Counted from the stretch's first letter, positions 28,485 through 37,490 are shown. The stretch is 64,000 nucleotides of DNA from Collinsella tanakaei (GCF_016900375.1 NZ_JACJKB010000004.1:1-64000), one strand, 5' to 3'. The notes: generated from the letters alone by a model not told the origin. Translations and numbers: made by a program.

Positions 28485-30545
28485 ATGGCACAGCATTCCA
28501 TCCGGCCCCAGCAGCTCATCGAGTTCTCGACGTTCGACACCGCTTTCGCCGTGGCCCCGAGCGACGAGGACCAGACGCGCCGCCGCTATATGACGCTGCT
28601 GGTCGATGGGCAGGTCGCTCCGCGCCGCGGCGCCTCGAGCACCGTCTACCGCGTGAGCAACACCGAGTGCGCCGCGTTCGCCCTGAAAGTGCTCAAGACC
28701 GACGACCTCGAGACCGAGGAGCGCGAGCGCGTGCTGCCCGTGCGCACCCGCACGTTTCTGGAGGAATACCGTGCGCAGACCGTCGTGTCGCATCTCGCGG
28801 GCTTCCCCAAGCTCTACGGCTACGGCATGATCGACGACGTCCCCGCCATCCTCATGGAGTGGATCGAGGGCTTCACCCTGAACGAGGCGACCCCGCAGCT
28901 CCCCGCCGACATCTACGGGCGCATCGACGCGCGCGCCATCGCGGGCATCGGGCGCGCCGTGCTCACGCCCCTCATCGCGGCACGCACGCTCGACGAGCGC
29001 TTCATCCACCGCGACCTCTCGCCCAAAAACATCATGCTGCGCTGCGACCGCACCCCGCTCGAGGAGCAGGTGGCCACGAACCGCTTCGACATCTGCCTCG
29101 TCGACATGGGCAGCGCCACCGCCGTGGCGGCGGACTCCTCCCTCACCATGCTGACCAACATCTGGCGCGCGGGCACCCCCGACTACGCCCCGCCCGAGAT
29201 GCTCACGAGCGACGAGCCGGCGCTGGTGGAGCTGCGCTCGTCGTCGGCCATCGACGTCTACGCCCTGTGCGGCATCCTGTACGAGCTCTACGCCCAGACG
29301 ACCCCCTACGGGCGCGGCATGTCGCTGGCCGCCTCCCCCTACCGCGTGAAGATGGACAACGACCCCCTGCCGCTCGCGCCGCGCAGCGACGCCGACCGCG
29401 GCCTGACCGACGCGATCATGGCGGGCCTCGCCCGCGAGCAGCAGGAGCGCATCTCGGCGGAGGAGCTCGACGCGCGCCTCGCCTCCTGGCTCGACGGGAG
29501 CGCCCCCGTATCCGACGGGAACGAAGACGGCCCTGTGGGCGCCGACAGGTCGCAGGCACCCGCGGCTGCCGTCGCGGGCGACAGGGCGGCGCGCGCCGCC
29601 GCGGATGCGGAGCCCGAGCCCGCGGCGGAACCGCCGGCGCGGCCCGTGCCCTCCATCTCGCGGCGCAGCTTCATCGCGGGCGCCCTGTGCGGCGCGGGGC
29701 TTCTCGGCGCGGGTGCCGCCGCCGTGTACACGAAGGGCTTCGGGCTTCTCGCCCCGCGCACGCTGAACAGCTACACCTGGCGCGAGCTCGCCGACATCTC
29801 GGCCGAGATCTCGGCGGCCGAGACCCCCACCGACGCCATCGCCATCGCGAACGGCTACGGCCTCGTGGGAGCTGACGGCACCATCGACGGCAGCATGTGC
29901 AAGGACCTCCAGTTCGACGGCATCCCCCACCACGTGCAGCTCGTGGGCATCAACCACGACGAGCTCGCCGACGGCTCCGGATACGCCGGCCTCACGTTCA
30001 TGTTCACCGAGATCGTGAGCACCAAACCCATGAGCGACAAGGCCTATGCCGACGGCGGATGGGAGGCGAGCGACATGCGCGCCTACCTCAACAGCAACTT
30101 CATCGAGAAGCTCCCCGCCGACCTCGCCGAGCTCATCGTGCCGGTCACGAAGTACACGAACAACACGGGCGGCACCGAGGACCCCTCCGCCGTCACCCCC
30201 ACCGAGGAGCGGGTGTGGCTGTTCAGCTACTGCGAGCTCGCCGGCGAGCGGGCGCGCCTGACCTTCAACGAGGGCTACCGGTTCCTGGCCGACATCCTGA
30301 ACGCCGAGGGAAGCCAGTACGACTACTTCGAGCAGCTCGGCGTCATGCCGCAGTCCGCCGCCGAACCCCTCGTGAGGAACAACGAGGACGAGCCCGACTA
30401 CTGGTGGCTACGCAGCGCGAGCCCCGATGTCTCGCTGGCAGACGGCATCGTGACGTTCAACCGCGTGGGCCCGAACGGCGACCCCTTCCACTTCGCCACC
30501 GCCTGCACCGACACCTCCGGCATCCTGCCCGGGTTCTGCATCTAG
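28485..30545 (+). CDS. membrane-anchored Ser/Thr protein kinase with DUF6273-like sensor
   Basis: 686 residues from the ATG at 28485, about 45 bases past a TACAAT at 28434-28439; in-frame codons upstream lack family sequence. Kinase domain (about 45-335): Gly-rich loop RRGASSTVYRV, ATP lysine in AFALKVL (68), HRDLSPKNIML (about 175-185), DMG in place of DFG (207-209), APPE. A Pro/Ala/Glu linker precedes one helix (about 394-416) with a twin-arginine-like start (SRRSFIAGALC). The outer part (about 425-686) resembles the DUF6273 family (WEASDMRAYLNS, WWLRSASP), common on gut actinobacterial surfaces; this is my best match, not certain. The layout (kinase inside, sensor outside) parallels PknB, but the sensor differs. 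Followed by a terminator. Confidence 0.8.
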   Translation: MAQHSIRPQQLIEFSTFDTAFAVAPSDEDQTRRRYMTLLVDGQVAPRRGASSTVYRVSNTECAAFALKVLKTDDLETEERERVLPVRTRTFLEEYRAQTVVSHLAGFPKLYGYGMIDDVPAILMEWIEGFTLNEATPQLPADIYGRIDARAIAGIGRAVLTPLIAARTLDERFIHRDLSPKNIMLRCDRTPLEEQVATNRFDICLVDMGSATAVAADSSLTMLTNIWRAGTPDYAPPEMLTSDEPALVELRSSSAIDVYALCGILYELYAQTTPYGRGMSLAASPYRVKMDNDPLPLAPRSDADRGLTDAIMAGLAREQQERISAEELDARLASWLDGSAPVSDGNEDGPVGADRSQAPAAAVAGDRAARAAADAEPEPAAEPPARPVPSISRRSFIAGALCGAGLLGAGAAAVYTKGFGLLAPRTLNSYTWRELADISAEISAAETPTDAIAIANGYGLVGADGTIDGSMCKDLQFDGIPHHVQLVGINHDELADGSGYAGLTFMFTEIVSTKPMSDKAYADGGWEASDMRAYLNSNFIEKLPADLAELIVPVTKYTNNTGGTEDPSAVTPTEERVWLFSYCELAGERARLTFNEGYRFLADILNAEGSQYDYFEQLGVMPQSAAEPLVRNNEDEPDYWWLRSASPDVSLADGIVTFNRVGPNGDPFHFATACTDTSGILPGFCI

Positions 30546-30564
30546 CGGCGGGAGTTCGAAAGCA

Positions 30565-30610
30565 AGGGCCGGCGCCCAGAGATCATCTCTCTGGGCGCCG
30601 GCCCTGTTCT
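30565..30610 (+). terminator. terminator of the kinase gene
   Basis: A perfect 18-bp stem (30565-30582 with 30588-30605), 5-base loop, then GTTCTTC. It lies 20 bases past the kinase stop. Confidence 0.8.
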
Positions 30611-30620
30611 TCAGCGCTTG

Positions 30621-30658
30621 ACGAAGGGAGAGACGACTCGCGCCGTCTCTCCCTTCGT
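30621..30658 (-). terminator. terminator of the SLH adhesin gene
   Basis: A perfect 15-bp stem (30621-30635 with 30644-30658), 21 bases past the adhesin stop on the minus strand. The U-run is poor, so it may work in both directions only weakly. It faces the kinase terminator between convergent genes. Confidence 0.6.
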
Positions 30659-30678
30659 AAACGAAAGGGGCTTAGTCG

Positions 30679-33600
30679 TTACTCGGCATCCTCTGCCTGG
30701 CGATACATTACCGCAGCCATCTGGGCTCGGGTGAGGTCGCCCAGCGGATCGAGCTTGCCGGTGTCGGAGTAGCCCTGAAGCAGGCCCGTGGACACCGCCC
30801 AGTCGACCGCAGAATCGGCCCAGTCGGACGTATCGGAAGCATCGGGGAACTCGGGCGCGTCGCCCTCTGCCGCCGGCTCGCCCGCGGTGCGCCAGAACAC
30901 CACTGCCAGCTGCTCGCGGGTAAGGATGTCATCTGGGCCGAAGGCGGCACAGTCGGAGTAGCCCGTCATGATTCCCTCAGCCTTGGCCCATGCAATCGCG
31001 TCGGCATACCAAGCGGTAGAGTCGACATCGGTGTAAGCAGCGATAGCAGCAAGGTCGGCGTCAGAGACCTCGGGGCAGCCCGCGGCCTTGTAGAGCGTGG
31101 AGGCAAGCTGTGCGCGAGTGAGCGCGTCGTCGGGACCGAACTTGCCGGCGCCCTCATAGCCGGTCATGATGCCGTTCTCAACAGCCCAGTCGACGACGTC
31201 GTGATACCACGCACCGACCTTAACGTCGGAGAGACTGTGGCTCGGGCAGGCTTCGCCGCCGTCGCACACGAACTCAGCCTCGACGGTCACGGGACCGTCC
31301 GGCATCTCGAAGGTCCAAGTGCCATCCTTCTCGCCCGGCTTGACCTCGATGGCCTTACCGTCCTCATCGGTAACCGAGACGGACCAAGCGAGCTTGCCCT
31401 CGTCTGCCGTCGCCGTCACGGTAACGGTGTCGCCCTTCTCAGCACGCTCGGGATCAACCTTGATCTTGCCGCCGTCGACCTCGGTGATGGTGACTTCGGA
31501 TCCCTCGGGTTCGGGTTTGGGAGTAGGCGGCACGTAGTTCTTCGTCCACTGCGCGGTAAGGGCAACGTCGGCGGTAACCGTGTAAGCTGCGCCGGCATCG
31601 TACACAGTGCCGTCAGGGGCTTTCCAGCCGTTGAAGGTATAGCCGGGGCGCGTAGGAGCGGGGAGCTTAAGCGTCGATTTGCTGTCGAGGTTCAGCTCGT
31701 GCTTTTTGCTGTCATAGGCGTAGTCGAGCGTTACCTTAACCTGAGTGGTTTCCCCGGCGTCCTCTGCGCTCAGGTCCTTTACGACATCGCCAGGCTTTGC
31801 GGCTGCGAGAGCCTGCTCAACCGTTTCGTAGTAGCTGTACATACCATCAGAGCTATGCAGCTCAGCATTCAAGCTGTCAACAACATAGTTCTTAACAGAC
31901 GAACTAAACGAGCCGCCAGAAATGAACCCTGCGCCATTCTTTACATCGTCCTCATACGTCCCACTATAAGCAGCGTTCGTGCCACCGTTTATGGCGACGA
32001 ACTCTCCCCCCTTGATTGCCAAGTTAATCACATCAAGCTTAGGATTGTTTTCGGGCGTACTCTCATAAAACGCCGTGTAGCCAGAAACGTTTCCGCCCGT
32101 AATGGTCACATCGAGCGGCAACTTGGTCGTATGCTGGGCAACAGCAAGACCAGCACCTGAAGTGGTGCTGCCATTTCCGTTAGGCAAAACTTGCGTAGGA
32201 ATACTGGTGCCCACAATGGAACCAGCAGACATGGTCAGCTTTCCGGCACGGATTTCCATGCCGGTGCTGCCAGACACGCTTGCGCCATTGATAATCCACT
32301 CACCGTAACCTGCGGCATAAATGCCGTTGCCAACAGAGGTAATCGTGGCAGTTTCTCCAAGCGTGAACTTGGGAACGTAGCCCTCCGTTGGCTTAATAGT
32401 TCCCTGAAGATAGATTCCGTGACCACCGGCACCTGAAGTGTCCTCCACGGAATTGATATGGCCATTGAGTGTCACCACAACGCCGTAGGCAACTTTGTCC
32501 TCGTTGTAGTCAACAAAAATCCCGCTCCAGCCTTCAAGCGTTACATTCTTGCCGATTGTGACAACGCTGTAGTCTGCAACATTCGTTTTGGCGCCCTCAA
32601 TCATAATGGGACCGTAGTAGGGATGTCCCTCCGCAACGGTTCCATCACCTTTGATTTCAAGCTTTCCGTGCTTTACATAGAAATAGGAATCGTAGTCGAA
32701 CGTGACGTCATGACCTGCAAGATCAACTTCGATCGACTTGCCATTGTCAATTGTTATGCGAGAGACGCACGTCGCATCAGCTAGAAGAGTTACGGTATCT
32801 CCGTTGCTCGCCTCAGCAACTGCCTTCTCGAGAGTTGCGTAGCTCTGGTTTCCGACAGAAGCTATAGCTTCCGGCGCTTTGGAAATTGTCCATTCACCAG
32901 TCTCATTCTTAACTGCAGTAACGGATTCAGCAAGCCAATCCTTTTGAGGTTGCTCTTCAAAAGTGCCGCCTGAAACCACAATTGTTGGCTCAGCATTCGA
33001 GCTGGACGCGATAGTCTTCTTGGTCTGATCGCTCAGCACGATGGACTTAAAGCTGCCGTTGCCGAGCACGTTAATCTCTGCGTTTTCCAGACTATTCGTG
33101 TCGTAAACAATCGATCCTTGAATGTCTCCATAGAAGTCACCGTCGAACGACACAGATACATTGGGATAGGCCGACGCCCATCCATGGCAAACATCAAAAG
33201 CGATAGCGTTAGGCTCTGACATCACGATGTTCGTGTTGCCTTTGAATACCGCTTCTCCGTTATTGAAGCTCAAAGCATAATCTTGTCCACCAACTTGATG
33301 CGTTGCGTCGAACGTCATGTTCTCAAACGTCACATCGCAGTAAGAGTTGATGATGCGCTTGATATTATCAGCATTAGGAGCAATGTTTATCGTACCGTTT
33401 TTAAAAACTATGTTAGAGTCTTTAAGTAGCTGAAAGCCCTGCGTTTCCGTTCCTGCCGAGCCAGCACCCGGCCCCGAAAGCGTGTATGTATGGCCTCCGA
33501 AATCAATCACGAAGTTTTTACCACTTGGGACTGAAATGCCTTCGGCATTAGGAACGTCAGCAGTGAGCTCAATCGTTTCGTGATCCTTAACATCTTTAAT

Positions 33601-33801
33601 GGCTTCTTTCAATGTCGCATAGGTCTTTTCGCCTATTTTCGCGACATTTGTAGCCTCGGGTGTCTGCCCGGCAGTGGCCTCGGCTGGCGTCTCCACCGGC
33701 TCTGCCAAAGCAACAGCGGGTGCAACGCCGAGCGTTAGAGCCAGGCCGAGACCGGCGGTCACGGCCAAGCGGGACGCTCCGCCCAACTCGAATCTACTCA
33801 T
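30679..33801 (-). CDS. secreted SLH-anchored adhesin with beta-helix repeats
   Basis: 1040 residues. Signal peptide: charged start, hydrophobic core (RLAVTAGLGLALTLGVAPAV), likely cleavage after ALA at 33. Residues about 55-700 are Gly/Asn/Thr/Ser-rich, with two clear YATLxxAV...TVTLLAD-type units (near 58 and 325), predicting a right-handed beta-helix (pectin-lyase-like) surface domain. An InlB-type repeat follows near 720-775 (LPAPTRPGYTFNGWKAPDGT), then a Bacterial-Ig-like stretch, and three SLH repeats (about 865-1035; SDVKVGAWYHDVVDWAVENG) that bind secondary cell-wall polymers. The part coding for the beta-helix is clearly richer in A+T than the rest of the window, suggesting transfer. 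Its own promoter is at 33862-33890. Confidence 0.85.
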   Translation of the reverse strand: MSRFELGGASRLAVTAGLGLALTLGVAPAVALAEPVETPAEATAGQTPEATNVAKIGEKTYATLKEAIKDVKDHETIELTADVPNAEGISVPSGKNFVIDFGGHTYTLSGPGAGSAGTETQGFQLLKDSNIVFKNGTINIAPNADNIKRIINSYCDVTFENMTFDATHQVGGQDYALSFNNGEAVFKGNTNIVMSEPNAIAFDVCHGWASAYPNVSVSFDGDFYGDIQGSIVYDTNSLENAEINVLGNGSFKSIVLSDQTKKTIASSSNAEPTIVVSGGTFEEQPQKDWLAESVTAVKNETGEWTISKAPEAIASVGNQSYATLEKAVAEASNGDTVTLLADATCVSRITIDNGKSIEVDLAGHDVTFDYDSYFYVKHGKLEIKGDGTVAEGHPYYGPIMIEGAKTNVADYSVVTIGKNVTLEGWSGIFVDYNEDKVAYGVVVTLNGHINSVEDTSGAGGHGIYLQGTIKPTEGYVPKFTLGETATITSVGNGIYAAGYGEWIINGASVSGSTGMEIRAGKLTMSAGSIVGTSIPTQVLPNGNGSTTSGAGLAVAQHTTKLPLDVTITGGNVSGYTAFYESTPENNPKLDVINLAIKGGEFVAINGGTNAAYSGTYEDDVKNGAGFISGGSFSSSVKNYVVDSLNAELHSSDGMYSYYETVEQALAAAKPGDVVKDLSAEDAGETTQVKVTLDYAYDSKKHELNLDSKSTLKLPAPTRPGYTFNGWKAPDGTVYDAGAAYTVTADVALTAQWTKNYVPPTPKPEPEGSEVTITEVDGGKIKVDPERAEKGDTVTVTATADEGKLAWSVSVTDEDGKAIEVKPGEKDGTWTFEMPDGPVTVEAEFVCDGGEACPSHSLSDVKVGAWYHDVVDWAVENGIMTGYEGAGKFGPDDALTRAQLASTLYKAAGCPEVSDADLAAIAAYTDVDSTAWYADAIAWAKAEGIMTGYSDCAAFGPDDILTREQLAVVFWRTAGEPAAEGDAPEFPDASDTSDWADSAVDWAVSTGLLQGYSDTGKLDPLGDLTRAQMAAVMYRQAEDAE

Positions 33802-33809
33802 ATTCTGTT

Positions 33810-33890
33810 CAACTCCTTATATCCGACCCGGAGTCGATGCCTTTTGACATCGTAATATCGAATTATAAGGAGTTGCTCCCTCCTCGTCAA
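33810..33890 (-). promoter_or_regulatory. promoter of the SLH adhesin with overlapping dyad
   Basis: TTGACG (33885-33890), 17 bases, TATAAT (33862-33867): a near-consensus promoter on the minus strand. The 12-base sequence CAACTCCTTATA (33810-33821) and its inverse (33865-33876) form a dyad that covers the -10 and the ribosome site AAGGAG, so it could be an operator, or tie transcription to translation. Confidence 0.75.
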
Positions 33891-34428
33891 TGATTTATGA
33901 GTTTTTACTGTGTTTAGATTGCGTTAAGCGGATTCTGTGGTATACATTATTTCTTTACAGACGACGTCGCAAAACCTTGCCGGTTGGGCGTTCCCGGCAA
34001 CCCATCAAACGCAACAAGCCACACTCGGTGTTGTCACTGGGCCGATCTGATGCCACTTTGGTGTTTCCGCAGATCATCAGGCATACCACGCTGCTTCTGT
34101 CACCAATTCAATCAGATTACAACTCGATAGCACGGCCGGCCGATGTTCGCTTTGACAAACCCCTCTGAACATTCGCGAAATCGTTCAGCGGGATGTGTGC
34201 CTAGTATTCAGGAGTTCTCCCGTTTACAGCAACGCCGCAGGTAGGCTGCTTAACGAAAGTCAGCCTTATAAAGGCTCTTAGCGTGCCAAACTGCCCATTT
34301 TGTGTCATCGGCCTCTCCCCCGCCCCTCCCGGATGCTGAATTTGAATTTGAAATACATGGTGCTGGCTGGCCTATCTCCCAACTATGGGTATGAAATGGA
34401 ATAACTGTCCCATGAAGGAGAATTCTCT
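33891..34428. other. AT-richer gap upstream of the toxin-antitoxin remnant
   Basis: About 540 bases, less GC-rich than the rest. A minus-strand fragment near 34020-34080 reads as a short peptide (GCRERPTGKVLRRRL at its end) that could be a decayed gene tail, but it has no start signal. I see no RNA gene. Confidence 0.4.
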
Positions 34429-34443
34429 ATAACCATACTTCCG

Positions 34444-34731
34444 ATGAAAGAACTGAAGGACACCGCCGGCATCACCCGGCGGTGCGAGGAAGAAAACGAG
34501 CCCATCCACATCACCAAGAACGGCTATGACTGCTTGGTGGTGATGACTTCCAAGACGTTCGAGAAGTACGACCGCGCCCTGAAGCAGGCGGCGCAGCGCG
34601 AACTAGACAGGCAACGTTACTTCGATGAGCCTGTTTCTGATATAGAGGCCGGTTTTGAAGACATCGCTGCGGGACGAACCGCCGATGCATTCGAATCCCT
34701 TGCGGCGCTGAGGGAAAAGCACGGCCTATAG
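34444..34731 (+). CDS. Phd/YefM family antitoxin (start codon uncertain)
   Basis: 95 residues. The N-terminal half is the Phd/YefM DNA-binding fold: MKELKDTAGITRRCEEENEP then IHITKNGYDCLVVM. This class neutralises RelE/ParE or Doc toxins and represses its own operon. AAGGAG lies 23 bases before the ATG, too far; it is 8 bases before an in-frame ATA (34429-34431) that would restore the residues TILP found before this ATG in relatives. So the gene may have lost its original ATG by a G-to-A change, or be translated poorly. The matching toxin downstream is truncated. Confidence 0.75.
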   Translation: MKELKDTAGITRRCEEENEPIHITKNGYDCLVVMTSKTFEKYDRALKQAAQRELDRQRYFDEPVSDIEAGFEDIAAGRTADAFESLAALREKHGL

Positions 34732-34843
34732 CATCCATCACACCGCGCGGTTCAACAAGCAGCTCGAAGGCACGGTCGAATACCTGTTGCATACCCTCTG
34801 CAGCCCTCAGGCGGCAAAATCGCTTCTCAACGAATACGAATGA
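34712..34843 (+). pseudogene. truncated RelE/ParE-type toxin remnant
   Basis: Overlapping the end of the antitoxin gene in another frame, codons for AYSIHHTARFNKQLEGTVEY then LLHTLCSPQAAKSLLNEYE are readable, ending at TGA 34841-34843. This is the N-terminal helix pair of a RelE/ParE toxin (about 40 of about 100 residues). The frame has no ATG/GTG/TTG start, an in-frame TGA just upstream, and no downstream continuation. The toxin half is therefore dead. Confidence 0.6.
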
Positions 34844-34867
34844 GCGCTCCATATTCGGAATACGCAC

Positions 34868-34900
34868 GCGGCCTCCCGTCCTGCTTGGACGGGAGGCCGC
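34868..34900 (-). terminator. terminator of the SLH cysteine protease gene
   Basis: A perfect 14-bp stem (34868-34881 with 34887-34900), 5-base loop. On the minus strand it follows the protease stop by about 67 bases. No U-run is seen. Confidence 0.5.
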
Positions 34901-34967
34901 CGAACTCATAGGGCGCCGTCGTCTCGCGGGGCGACAGACGCCCCCGTACCGACAGGAGCGCTCGTGA

Positions 34968-37490
34968 TTATCCCTCGGCCAGCGCGCCGGCATCGACGGC
35001 GTTCAGCATCATGGCCGCCATCTCGGCACGCGTGATGTCGCGTACGGCATCGAGCGTGCGCGTGCCGTCCTCGCCCTCGACGCCGTTGATCACGCCGGCC
35101 TCGACCGCCCAGGCGACGGCCGGGCGCGCCCAATCGGACACGCCGTCGCCGTCCACATAGCCATCGAGCACCGAGGTGTCCTGTTCGGAGAGGTCGGCTC
35201 CGGCCGCGTTGGCGATGATGCAGGCGAACTGCTCGCGCGTGAGCGGATCGCCCACGCCGAACTTGTCGGAGCCGTCGTACCCGTTGATGAGCTCGCTCGC
35301 AACGACCCAGTTGACCGCGTTGGAGTACCACTCGTCCTGGACGACATCGGAGCGGTCGACAGCCGGCGCGTCCGTGGCGCCCTCGCCCAGCGCGTTCCAC
35401 ATGACCATGGCGGCCTGCTCGCGCAAGAGCTTGTGCTCGGGGCCGAACGTGCCGTCGCCGTAGCCGCCCATGAAGCCGAGCCCGGTCACGCGGATGACTT
35501 CGTCGTGGTACCAAGCGTCTGCCGGCACGTCGGTATACGGCTCATCGACCGGCACGGCGTACGCCTTGATGGAGGGGTTGTCGATATCGATGACGCCGCC
35601 CAGCGCCCCCGACGTCTCCTCGGCCGCGTCGGACCAGTCCACCCAATCACCCTTGGCCATCATGAAGCTCTCGCCGTCGTTCACGACGCCCTTGAAATAT
35701 CCCGGCACCTGCAGCTGGATGGCATCGTGGGTCGCCGTGGCGAGCCACTCTTCCTTCGTGGCGAGGTAGGCGTCGACCTCCTCGTCAGAAGCGTCAGGAT
35801 GCTCCGCGCGGTACTCCGTCACCAGCTGATTGACGAGCTGGCTCCTCAGGGCATGCGTGGACTCCTCCTGCTGCTCCAGCTGGCTGATGGCCAGGTCCCG
35901 GTAGGCGTCGTTGAATGCGGCCTGCGCGAGGATGTAATAGCCGTCGGGGCCCTGCATGGTCACGACCACCGAGAAGCGCTCGCCCTCATCGAAGTGCAGC
36001 TTGGCTCGGTCGGCTTCGGGAATCGTGGCCAGATGGTATCCACCGAACTCATAGGTCTCCTCGAGCGTCAGCGCCAGTTCGCCATCGGTGGGGTCGGCGG
36101 CATCGTCGGCAAGGCGGTACACCTCGTAGGTCACCTTGGTCTGCGGCGTGGAGGTCTCGCACGAAAGGCTCGTCAGGTCCTGCGGCTCGGCGGCGGTGAA
36201 CACGTTTGCCGCGCTCGCCTTGTCGTCATAGGGCAGGGCGTTCGCCTGCTCCGTCGGCAGGTAATCGTACTGGTTGACGATATACTGACCGTTTTGGTCC
36301 GTCTCGCGCCCGGTCAAGTCGAAGTCGAAGGCCTCGACCGTCACGATGGACTGGTCGTAATACGACAGGTAGAAATAGCCGTTGTCACCCCATGCGAACT
36401 TGTTGGGGAACTCCCCGTCCGCAGAGCCCCAGCTGTTCTTGACGATCCATGCGCCATCGGCGGGAGGCTGGTGCCCCGCGTTGAAGTTCTCCTTGGAATA
36501 GGAGTCATCCCAGCCCACGATGGTCACCATGTGGTTAAGCGAAGCCGGCTCATAGGTGTAATGCGCCCAGGTATCGGTGTTGATGTAGGTGTTCTCCGAT
36601 GCCTGGCCGGGCATGGACTGATCGCCATGGAAGCTGACGGCCAGGGCGCGCCCCGCGAGAATCTGCTCCTTCATCGCGGTCGTGGCCAGCTCGTTGTACG
36701 TATACGTATAGGAGGTGCCATCGCTGCTCAGCGTCGCGGGCGAGGGCAGGATGAACGACTCCTCGAGCGCGGCGACGGATGTGCCCCTCAGGCTCTCGGC
36801 AAGCGACCAGGTGCCCTGATCGGACCAGAACACGCCGCTCGGGTCCACAATCCCCTCGTCGTTTTGGTACGGCGCGTCCGATTCGAGCACCGGACCGATG
36901 CCGCTCGAGAACAGAGACGTCGCATACGTCGAGTATCCGCTCCTGTTGTATGTGGCGTTTTCCAGCGGGTACCCCAAGAGGTCCTCCGCCAGGGTGGGGT
37001 CATAGAGCGCGTCCGCCTCGGTCAGCGCGTTGTAGCCGCCCTCGCCGCCCTGGTTGTCGTAGTTGTCGTCGCCCACGGGAATATGGTTGGACGTGAAGTA
37101 GGCCAGATGGCGCTCGGAGAGGTCAAACCCGGTATCGGCGTACGTCTGGCCGGCCTCGGACAGGATGCTCGTCTCGGATGCCGCGATCGCCCCGAAGCCC
37201 CAGCACGTCCCCCAGGGATTCTGGAACTTGACGGGCGTCACCACGCCGAGGTCGCGCAGGTCGTACCTGGAGGGCAGAGCGTCTTTGGCCGTCTGCAGGC
37301 GGATGGTATCGGCGTTCGCGCTGAAGCTGTAGGCCTCGTTCGTCCTTGCCGCAAGCTCGCGGTCCACGTCGAGCCCCAGCGCGGGCTGGGCCGTCACGCC
37401 GAGCGCCGCCGTGGCGACGCCCAGCGCAAGCGCACCACGCAGGATCACAGAACGGGTATGTTCCTTCCAATAGCTGACCGGATGCATCAT
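34968..37490 (-). CDS. secreted papain-like cysteine protease with SLH repeats
   Basis: About 841 residues from the ATG pair at 37485-37490 (AAGGA 8-9 bases upstream). Signal peptide (about 1-40: VILRGALALGVATAALGV then AQPALG). C1 peptidase domain (about 70-400): active-site Gln and Cys in VKFQNPWGTCWGFGA (Cys about 96), His in NHMVTIVGWDDSY, Asn in WIVKNSWGSADGEFPNKF. A central beta-rich region follows (about 400-640; it includes a loop of unknown function rich in Gln/Glu), then three SLH repeats to the C-terminus (DVPADAWYHDEVIRVTGLGF, QDEWYSNAVNWVVASELING, VSDWARPAVAWAVEAGVING). It is predicted to be held on the wall and cut surface or host proteins. Confidence 0.88.
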   Translation of the reverse strand: MMHPVSYWKEHTRSVILRGALALGVATAALGVTAQPALGLDVDRELAARTNEAYSFSANADTIRLQTAKDALPSRYDLRDLGVVTPVKFQNPWGTCWGFGAIAASETSILSEAGQTYADTGFDLSERHLAYFTSNHIPVGDDNYDNQGGEGGYNALTEADALYDPTLAEDLLGYPLENATYNRSGYSTYATSLFSSGIGPVLESDAPYQNDEGIVDPSGVFWSDQGTWSLAESLRGTSVAALEESFILPSPATLSSDGTSYTYTYNELATTAMKEQILAGRALAVSFHGDQSMPGQASENTYINTDTWAHYTYEPASLNHMVTIVGWDDSYSKENFNAGHQPPADGAWIVKNSWGSADGEFPNKFAWGDNGYFYLSYYDQSIVTVEAFDFDLTGRETDQNGQYIVNQYDYLPTEQANALPYDDKASAANVFTAAEPQDLTSLSCETSTPQTKVTYEVYRLADDAADPTDGELALTLEETYEFGGYHLATIPEADRAKLHFDEGERFSVVVTMQGPDGYYILAQAAFNDAYRDLAISQLEQQEESTHALRSQLVNQLVTEYRAEHPDASDEEVDAYLATKEEWLATATHDAIQLQVPGYFKGVVNDGESFMMAKGDWVDWSDAAEETSGALGGVIDIDNPSIKAYAVPVDEPYTDVPADAWYHDEVIRVTGLGFMGGYGDGTFGPEHKLLREQAAMVMWNALGEGATDAPAVDRSDVVQDEWYSNAVNWVVASELINGYDGSDKFGVGDPLTREQFACIIANAAGADLSEQDTSVLDGYVDGDGVSDWARPAVAWAVEAGVINGVEGEDGTRTLDAVRDITRAEMAAMMLNAVDAGALAEG

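Noticed and set aside
27477-29957. An 826-codon minus-strand open frame across the FHA and kinase genes
   Set aside because: The plus strand holds clear FHA and kinase motifs with start signals; the minus product is compositionally biased.
33890-34168. A 92-codon plus-strand open frame after the adhesin promoter
   Set aside because: No ribosome site, overlaps the adhesin promoter region, and the product has no recognisable pattern.
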